DNA of 64,000 bases, taken from positions 23,044,120 to 23,108,119 of the forward strand of contig CM055066.1 in the NCBI GenBank assembly GCA_029204045.2, read 5' to 3'. Positions 56,365 through 64,000 of the stretch are shown piece after piece (the first letter of the stretch is position 1; each line of letters opens with the position of its first letter). The translations under genes were made by a program, and so were the position numbers. Origin of the DNA: Tillandsia leiboldiana (taxonomy: Eukaryota > Streptophyta > Magnoliopsida > Poales > Bromeliaceae). Below the pieces are notes generated by a model that made no database searches, was not told where the DNA came from, and saw only the letters and a program-made list of their open reading frames with translations.

Positions 56365-57126
56365 GCCAAGCATTCGGGCTCCACACCAAATCCCAGGCCG
56401 AACAGGAAACAGCGAAACCAGCCAATCAGATCGCGAAACAGCCGTGAAAGGGCCTTCGGGAAGCACCACGTGTCCGTGCCGCCCTCGTGTTCCACGTGCC
56501 TCGTGCACGTGGGCGGCTTGAGCCAGCCAATGGGGACATGCCACGTGTCCCCACGCGGTTCACGTGGTCCACGCTTTCGGTCTACGCGGCGGGTCTTCCG
56601 GAATGTGTCCACCAATCAGGAGCCGCCACGTGTCGCCCGGCCAATGAGAAGCTGCCATGTGGCAGAGCCGAACCCCAGCGCTCCCGGTGCACGCGCCTGC
56701 CCGTGGACCAGCCGCCCGCGCGCGCGCCGCGCCTGCCCGTGGACCAGCCGCCCGCGCGCGCGCAGCGCCTGCCCGCGCTGCCCGTGGCCGCGCTCCGCCG
56801 CGCTCTGCCGTGCTCCGCCGCCTGCCGGTCGCCGGAACAGTAACTCCGGGCGGTGAACAGTAAAATTATTTTCCGAAGTCCGGAAATACAAGTAAATAAC
56901 CCATTTTCATCGTTTTCACGCGCTGAGTCCAAATCCGCCGTCCGTTTCTCCAAATTCTCATCCGAAATTTTGCTGGAAGCCCCCGCAAAAGCAATCTTGA
57001 TCCAATTTTCGCGCTGGTTCCAAATATGGGATCCGATTTGAACACAGACAACTCGATTACTCATCTTAGGCCTCTAGAAGCCATTACTCACCTTGTAAAT
57101 CCATATCGGAGGTCCGGATCATCACA

Positions 57127-57143
57127 TCCTCCCCCACTAAAAG
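57127..57143 (-). promoter_or_regulatory. Polypurine tract of element G
   Basis: The minus strand reads CTTTTAGTGGGGGAGGA right before the LTR, after the conserved TTTCGAGGACAAAAC-type pol end. Confidence 0.8.
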
Positions 57144-58740
57144 AAAGTTTTGTCCTCGAAACTAACATCCCTCAACGAGAGTCTCAAACCGAAGGGTGGG
57201 GATCCATCACCACTGTCGCCAGCTCTTGAACGCCACTCACTCCCCGCGATTACTCCTCAGCTCAACAAGTACGGCATGACCCTATTGCGCAATCCTCTTA
57301 TCTCACGAGCCAGGATTCGCAATGGGCGTCCCTCGTACTGCAAACACTCGAGGATCTCAAATGGAGCGAGTCAATCACGGGTGAGGGATCCAAAACATAA
57401 CACCATCGAGATGGGATAAGAAAACAACAGGGACTCTAGCCAAATGTGGGGGGAAAACAGTCAGTGCAACACGCACTACAACCGCACTCAGGTGCTAACA
57501 CAACCAGGGTGACCCGAAAACACCCTCACGAACAACCAAAAAGGAAAGGAGTCCAACATCATGAACGTCATCAATCCCAACTCTCAATTTAGAAAACAAC
57601 CAAAGAAGCAAAAAGTTCGAAAATTTCGAAAAGCCAGTGCCTTCACCTTAATCAAACAAGAACAGGTTCTGGCACTGTCTCTATTTTTGGAGTAGCATTT
57701 CGTAGTTTTCGTCCGTTCGAGAGCTTTGGCATGAGAATGAGAAAAAAGGAGAGAAGTGTTGAAGCGGTTCCTGCTGTGGCTACAAAACGAAGGCTACGGT
57801 CTATCCGTGACCCCTTAAGGACATAACCTCTAGTCCTACTCGTCGCGACTGCTCCATAAGCAGTATCTAACGCGCGAACACCAGGCTCAGCCCTGCAGTG
57901 CGCTCCTACCCAAAACATCCGCACACCTCAAAATCCTCTGGGGTGCCACTGCCAGTCGACCTTTGCTGGCAGACCAAGTGATCTACCCTCTTTGATCCGA
58001 TAAAGAGGGTGTTTCCCCAAGGTAGAGCACTGAGTCTAACAATCCTCAAACCATTAGATCCATCAATGATGCCAACAATCTCTTAGCTTTACGGGTACTA
58101 TCCAATAAGGTGCCTTCCAACATTGGTGTGGTTCCCAAAACCACGTCAATTCACTACTCAATCCTCTTATCCGGCGACATCATAATCAACTCAAGTGAAA
58201 CCATATCCAGAAACCTATGGACAATAGGAATGTCCCGGGTTCCCAGTGTCGCTGTAGGCGCCTTAAGCACCATTATGTGAAACTAATAACACATACTCGG
58301 CTTCTCTTCTACATGATCCTTTGCCGATGAAATCACTACTAAACGTAGCATACACTAACAGTCTCGAACTTCTCTTGTCTTGCTCGTGGATGGTTACAGT
58401 CCTTCTTCTTTAGTCCATCATCGCACGCTACTGTGCCAACTAGTCCAGCGCACCGTGTCCTCGTCCTGGTACTACTATAAAGCTTATTAGTCCGTCGATG
58501 TAGTTCATAGTCTCAACTGCACAGGACACATTTCACGATCTCCCCCACATGCACAACCTACCCACGGACCTGCACCTCTGGTGCAAGTGGTAACAATCCT
58601 ATCTCTACTATCTCTAGGTCATGCAGGGATGCAAGATGCTCTACTAGTATATGTAAGAGAGGCATCGGAATCAAACATGCTCTAGCTCCGTCGTCTATAG
58701 GGATTATCTTGGCGTTCTCCAATCGAGGTGCACCATCTCA
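57144..58740 (-). pseudogene. Element G fossil interior
   Basis: No open frame. Minus-strand text near 58120-58200 still parallels the RT linker ghosts of A and B (TGACGTGGTTTTGGGAACC). A third 17-nt-loop hairpin lies at 57635-57677 with arms CAGTGCC/GGCACTG and ACC/GGT. Confidence 0.68.
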
Positions 58741-58799
58741 TCCGCTCGGTGCTGGTGATCGTCGCTCTGTTTGCCTCGATGTAGTGGCCGTATCCGCCT

Positions 58800-59707
58800 G
58801 TCGGTAAACCGAAGGAGCTCCCGCCTCCTCAATGGGTAATGGTGGTGCCGTCGCTAGAGGTAAAACTGTGAGTACTACACGGGGGGCATGCTGCCTGAAA
58901 ATGTCCCAACTGCCCGCAAGAAAAACACCGCCCCCGTCGGTGGTCACACTGCGATGGTGAGTGGGTCCCATTGCAGATTGACACACCGGTCCTGGTGTTG
59001 CTACTGCCTCGGCGGTCGAAAACCTCCCGATCTCTGTCTCCTCTGAGGCCCACGACTCTGAGACTGAAATCGTGGTGGCCTTGGTGGTCTTGGTCGACTA
59101 AACTGTCCCAAATTGGTTGGAACTGGGCGCTTCTCTTCGGAGCTGGTCCCTGGCGCTCCGTCCCTCTCACTCAAAACTACCAATCCTCGATCGGTCCACC
59201 GAGCGAGCTCAATCGCTGCGTCCAGAATCGGTGGCCGTCGGGAGTGAACAAATTGATAAATATCCCGATGCAGCCCTCTCTCAAAGAGATCAATCCGCTG
59301 GGCCTCATCCCGTGCTACATGAGGTACACTGTTCAGCAATCGTGTGAAATTGCGAACATACTCCTGAAGTAACCGATCCCCTTGCTGTAGGCATCTCAAC
59401 TCTCCTTCCAGTTTCTGCTTCGCACTATCGGGAAAGGAGGCCCCGAGTAGCAAAGCACGAAACTCGCTCCAGGTGGTCCAATAGGACGAACACTACGCCA
59501 CCAAGTCTCAGCATCCTTCTCCAGAAAGTGCGTAGCCAAATGCACTTGATGTTCTCCAGGATGGACAGGTTCTCAAATAGCTTTTCCATCGCCGCGATCC
59601 AGTTTTCTGCCTCCCAAGGCTCCAGGCTCTGTCCCGGAAATTGTGGGGGATGGAACTGACTAAAATAAGTCAAACGATCAGTAAGCTCTCGCTGCTCCGG
59701 CTTTGCG
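58800..59707 (-). pseudogene. gag: Element G gag, frameshifted and cut by H
   Basis: Read on the minus strand: capsid-type segments (TYFSQFHPPQFPGQSLEPWE near 59670-59610; EYVRNFTRLLNSVPHVARDE near 59370-59310), a basic R/P-rich stretch, then a CCHC zinc knuckle CFSCGQLGHFQAAC near 58930-58890. Frameshifts occur near 59450-59520 and 59000-59170. The N-terminus is missing because H is inserted at 59708. Confidence 0.85.
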
Positions 59708-62700
59708 TGTCACGCCCCGAGGTCGAAACTGCGACCCGGGCTCGCCAACAGATCCGCCACCTATGCGAAATCCCGCATAGGCGAAGCGTCCAACCTTCAA
59801 AGTACCATCTAACAACTAAACAGATATCAGAGCTGAAGAAAACTGCTGTAATAAAAATCCGAATCACTGTACAACTGAAAAATAAAGGTACAATATCCAT
59901 CTCCCAATCCAGCGAAACTGTAATACAAGTAAAAGCCACCTATACAACATCTATAAATCCAAAAAGGGAGATAAACTGAAATAATAAAATACAACTGTGT
60001 ACAGTGAAACCCACAATCCGGGTTGGTACATCTATCCCACTGTAGAAATCGACACTGGTATGGATCTATCTCGCGACTCCCTCGCCTAGAACCGTCAACC
60101 GAAAGATCCGCAACTCCCATAATAGACACTGCAAAACAAAGGGAGGAAAGGGGAAAACAACAATGGGGGTGAGAACCACTAGTAAAACCAGTAGCCTCCC
60201 CCTGGGGGTAAAGCCTCAAACCCCGACGTACCCACTAAGTCTACCAGAGGCAAGAAAAAGAATAAGAGAGGTGGTAAGCTATAAACAACAATACTGATAA
60301 AGGAAGCTACCACTAAAATGCCTCTAAATGCAGTATCAAAGGAAATGACTGTATGAATGCATCAGAAAACCGTATCTGTCCAAATAACCCAATCTGATGT
60401 GCCACCAGTAGAACTGGCATTGCCTGCTCAGCGGAATCTGCACACAAGACTCGAAACCGCGGGATCGGCCCGCACGGCTCGCATCCTAAAATAAGTATCA
60501 GACCGGCACACAAGGCTGGGTCCGAAAAGCCTACCTCCGGAGTGGCACCGGAGGGGAATGACCCATACGAGTAAAGTATCTCAGTAACAAGTATCTCTGT
60601 ATAGCAGGACTTTGATCATGACTATGATCAAAGTGGGAAAATCCATCCACTAATGAAACCTCGATCCCCAATCTGGTGCAATAATACTCAATAAGTGGGA
60701 AACTCCATCCACTAGAGAAATCTGATACCCAATCTGATGCATAAGTAAACATCCGGTCAACAGCCCAATGTCCGCGATCACCGCAACACCCTACAAGTCC
60801 AAAATCTGATAAAGTAATCAACATCTGGCTAACCGCCTAATGTCCGCGGTTACCACAATGCCCCACAATCCATAATCGAGTCTAACCTGTCCCAGACTCA
60901 ATGGCCTCAACTACACTATCCCGAACCCCTGCTTTAACTCGAGCAACATGCATCTGAATAAAAAGGAGAACAGCTAAACATGGTTTCTCCTAAGTCAGAT
61001 TCCAACATGAAAGTGTAGCAGAAAAAGGTGGCCTATCTAGATGTCCATACAAGCATGCAAGTGTCCTCATGTAGAATGAAAGAAAGGCATCTAATAGTGT
61101 TCTTACACAGATTAGATCATGAATAGTATATTCTCTCATAAGGAATAACTCACACAGAATATAGGTTAAAGAACATCATTTATTATCAACATCACCTAAA
61201 GGAGTACAACACTTATCAAACCTCACATTCTCACATGGATATGCTAAAGATCATTTAACATCACTTAAATATGGACATTCAATCAAGTATCACCAATTAA
61301 TAGACTAAGGTTCAACAACTTTCAATGATCTCACATAGGATGAACATAGAATCTACCAACAACATCCAATCTCATTTGGAGGTAATAGGAGTCATGAACA
61401 ATGCCTAGTCTCATAAGGAACAGGCCTCAACTCACAATGATAACCATGTTTTCATGAATGAACTAGGAATCAAAAGCATAGGTCATTCTCACATCGACTA
61501 GATCAATAACCAACATCAACACCCATTTTCACATAAGCTAGATCAAAGTTCAATCAACTAATTATTCTCACATAGATAGGTTATGACTCAACATCTATGC
61601 TCAGCATCACACATTGTAGGTTAAGGATCAACAACTATAATTCATATCACAAAGTGGAGGCTAAGGATCACCAAACCAACTACTCTCGTATAAGCCATTC
61701 TCAAATAGATCAACCAAGTCCTTCTCACATAAGCAACCAAGCACTTCTCACATAACCCCATCAAGTCCTCACATAAATCAATCAACCATTCACATATAAC
61801 TATCACCATCATTCTTACATAATTATGTTAACCATTCATCACAAGGTGTAGGTTGAAGATTAGTTTCCTAATTACCCTCACATAGAATAGGTTTAAGGAT
61901 GATCACTTATAATCAACTTCATATGAGATAATATAATTTCAACCAACTAATCATTTACTCATGCATAAGCTAAGGATCAAATAACTTAATCTAAACATGG
62001 ATATCCAACCATATTATACCAAGGAGAAGAGAACAACAATCAACTATGCCATGAGGGAAACCAATAGCCCGAGTGGATAAATCATTGTTTTCGGCAAAGC
62101 ACAACCACCCACCTGAAACTTGACGATCCGATGCCCGATCTGGCTGAATTTTGACGTGAGTAATCCTTATCATCCCAAGAGTCCGATGACGTGAAAATCA
62201 TCCAAATCCGCCTCACGGATTGGGCGCAATCACTGAAACAATGGACACTGCGCACTCAAATTCCAGAATTTCAGCAAGTGCAACAAGATTAAATAAAAAG
62301 TATGTGCAACCTCAAATACCTCAAAGTGAAGTCTCCAACAGTAAAATAAAGGTCTCCTCTTTCATACAAATATCTTCAAGTCCTCAAAAATCCACCATTA
62401 ATTTCCCTTAACATTCAAATGAAGCAAAAATCACAATGCTGCCTAAAAACTGTTAACATAAACTTGCTAGCATTTCCATGCTTAATTAGAGGCTTTTCCA
62501 AAGGGATTTATCCACAGATCACAAAAGAGGATTTGTTCACCTTGAAGTTAAGAAGAAGTCCCAACTTGAATTTCTGAAAACGACCTTGTATCCACAAAGT
62601 TATCTGCATTCCAAGGTGCATTGCTCAAATCCAAACTAAAACAGGGACTGCAGTAATTCATATAATAGCACTTGGAAAGATCATTAAATTTACCTAACCA

Positions 62701-64000
62701 AACATGCTCCAAATCCTGCAAGAGAGGTACCATTGGATTCCTTGTCGAGAGTAGATACAAATTGAGCTAAAGAACTCCAAATTTCATGCTCGGATGGAGG
62801 AGAAAACCCATAAACACTTTGAACTATCCACCAAGTTCCATCTGTGCACGAATGCAGCAAGGTGTTCCAAAGATTATACATAAACCCCAACAGAAGCTCA
62901 GATCTAGGGAAAATGGTACATACCAACATTGTATATCTTCGAGTCCTGAAATTTTCCCCGCAAAAATCATCCAAAATTTCCACTCCTAAAATTCAGAAAA
63001 GCCAAAATACTAAAGGCTGCCCAAAAATCCAGATTGAAACAAAGGGTCCCAAAGATGGCCCTAAAACTCTGTAAATTCAAGAGATCTGAGGGGAGAGTTG
63101 AATACAAAGGTTGTAGCCTTACCTCTTGTGAAAACGTAGAACCAAGAATGAGCTCGAAATTCCAAGAAATGAAGCCTGGAAAAATTTCGCACTAAACTGC
63201 GACGGTGGAGCTCCGAAAATCCAGTAATGGTGCTTGTGCTCCAACATGGGGAAAATGATGATCATGGAGCTCCAATGGCCCATCCATGGTGAAGAAGATG
63301 AAGTAGGGTTACTGGTGCAGCTCTGCCTGGAGTCCCCCAAAAAAACCATGGTCCAAGGAGGAAGAAGGAGGAGGAAGAAGAAGAAGAAGGAGAAGAAACA
63401 CACTACTTAATCCCTTCCCCCTCTTCCTGCAGCTACAGTACGGGCCCGGCCCGCTCGGCCTAGCGGGCCGGCCACGTGGCGGCCATCCAGGCCGCCACAT
63501 CACCCGGGACGAGCCGGCCGGATCAAGCCACGCGGCTTGATCCGGGTGGCCGCGACACCACCAACGGGCGCGCGCCGCGTGTCCCCACGCGCGGGAACCG
63601 CGCAGCGCGCCCACGTGCGCGCGGCGGCGGGCCCAACCACGGCCCGCCACGCGCCCTCCCGCAACGCCCGCTGGACCGCACTCCAACACCGGCCCAATGG
63701 GGTGCCGACATGTGGCACCCCCGGCCCACGGCCTTCCCCTGCGCCCGAAAAATCCCCCGAACTTCCTGTTGCCCATTTTCGCTCATCCGGACTCCGAAAA
63801 ATACAACCAAATAGCTGATTTCCATTGTTTTTCCGCGCTGAATCCAAATACGAAGTCCTTTTTTCAAGAATCCATTTCTAATTTTCGGCGAAACTCCCCA
63901 TTAGACAATCTTGATCCATTTCTCGCACTGAGTCCGTTTCTCGGGTCCGATTTGCGCGCAACCAACACTATCCACTGAAGTAGGCCTCCACAAGCTGTCG
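59708..64000 (-). mobile_element. Element H: LTR inserted in G gag (runs off the window)
   Basis: On the minus strand it ends TCGGGGCGTGACA at 59708, directly against G gag codons and with no primer site on that side. It is therefore a solo LTR or the 3' LTR of H. It shares layout with I-1 and A: U5 hairpin CCTATGCG/CGCATAGG (59760-59781), the TAACCGC/GCGGTTA hairpin (60830-60852), and GC-rich U3 (63440-63760). About 61130-61990 holds imperfect A-rich repeats with recurring TCTCACATA. No coding sequence is supported. Confidence 0.8.

Larger units (their letters stand above)
53547..57126 (-). repeat. 3' LTR of element G
   Basis: On the minus strand it starts TGTGATGATCC and ends CACGGGGCGTGACA. 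It holds a TATA box, three 21-bp hairpin units, an 84-bp repeat, two 17-nt-loop hairpins, the GAGAACTA/TAGTTCTC hairpin (53946-53971) and a U5 hairpin (53600-53621). Confidence 0.85.
53547..59707 (-). mobile_element. Element G: gypsy retrotransposon inserted in F (right part outside window)
   Basis: 3' LTR 53547-57126, purine tract 57127-57143, fossil interior and a gag remnant, all on the minus strand. It is inserted in F after 53546; the other target copy lies beyond the window. H interrupts its gag at 59707/59708, so the 5' LTR and leader of G lie to the right, unseen. The interior between gag and 3' LTR is too short for a full pol. Confidence 0.82.

Noticed and set aside
59708..64000. 5' LTR of element G
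   Set aside because: Its inner edge meets gag codons directly, with no primer-binding site, and it differs too much from the G 3' LTR; it is a separate insertion (H).

Overview
The window looks like plant nuclear DNA made almost entirely of nested Ty3/gypsy-type LTR retrotransposons. I see no host protein gene, tRNA or rRNA. Evidence for a plant: primer-binding sites of the initiator-methionine tRNA type (TGGTATCAGAGC), very long LTRs (2.8-5 kb), a chromovirus-style pol with a chromodomain-like tail, and probable methylation-type decay (CAG to TAG). The exact plant lineage cannot be read from the sequence; a large, repeat-rich genome is likely.

Layout. I use local letters for the elements. 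At the left, a solo LTR (I-1, 81-4330, duplicated target GTGCA) sits inside a related LTR (I-2, to 5064), which abuts the 5' LTR of an old gypsy element F (LTR end 6204, gag 6459-7832, protease from 7868). F is cut inside its protease/RT linker by E (8176-53468, target GACTG). E is cut by A (13458-47271, target GGTTG). A is cut by B (20044-42570, target CCGGG/CCAGG). B is cut by D (24274-about 34731, target ATACG). D is cut by C (24973-34098, minus strand, target AAGAT). This is a six-deep nest with a duplicated target at each of the five inner insertions. On the right, F resumes at 53469-53546 and is cut by G (minus strand, from 53547), whose gag is cut by H (minus strand, 59708 to beyond the window).

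E, A and B have about 4-5 kb LTRs and only 2-3.3 kb of internal sequence with fossil gag and RT. This is the architecture called LARD (large retrotransposon derivative). Their paired LTRs are nearly identical, so they moved recently without usable genes of their own. Only C still carries long pol reading frames, and it has lost gag.

The most interesting content is probable RNA structure. (1) A leader stem-loop about 160 nt downstream of the primer-binding site in A, B and E has a covarying stem and an 8-nt loop holding a 6-nt self-complementary core that itself covaries, as a retroviral dimerisation (kissing-loop) site would. (2) A hairpin with a 17-nt near-constant loop and changing complementary stems occurs in E, B and three times in G. 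(3) LTR D holds eight consecutive mini-hairpins with the same GAATCCAC loop and different stems. (4) Several LTRs share covarying hairpins near their 3' ends. (5) Most tandem arrays in the LTRs are built from self-complementary units.

Assembly caution: a 100-N gap (34914-35013) is flanked by two error-rich copies of the same roughly 1.15 kb, most simply two overlapping contig ends that were not merged.
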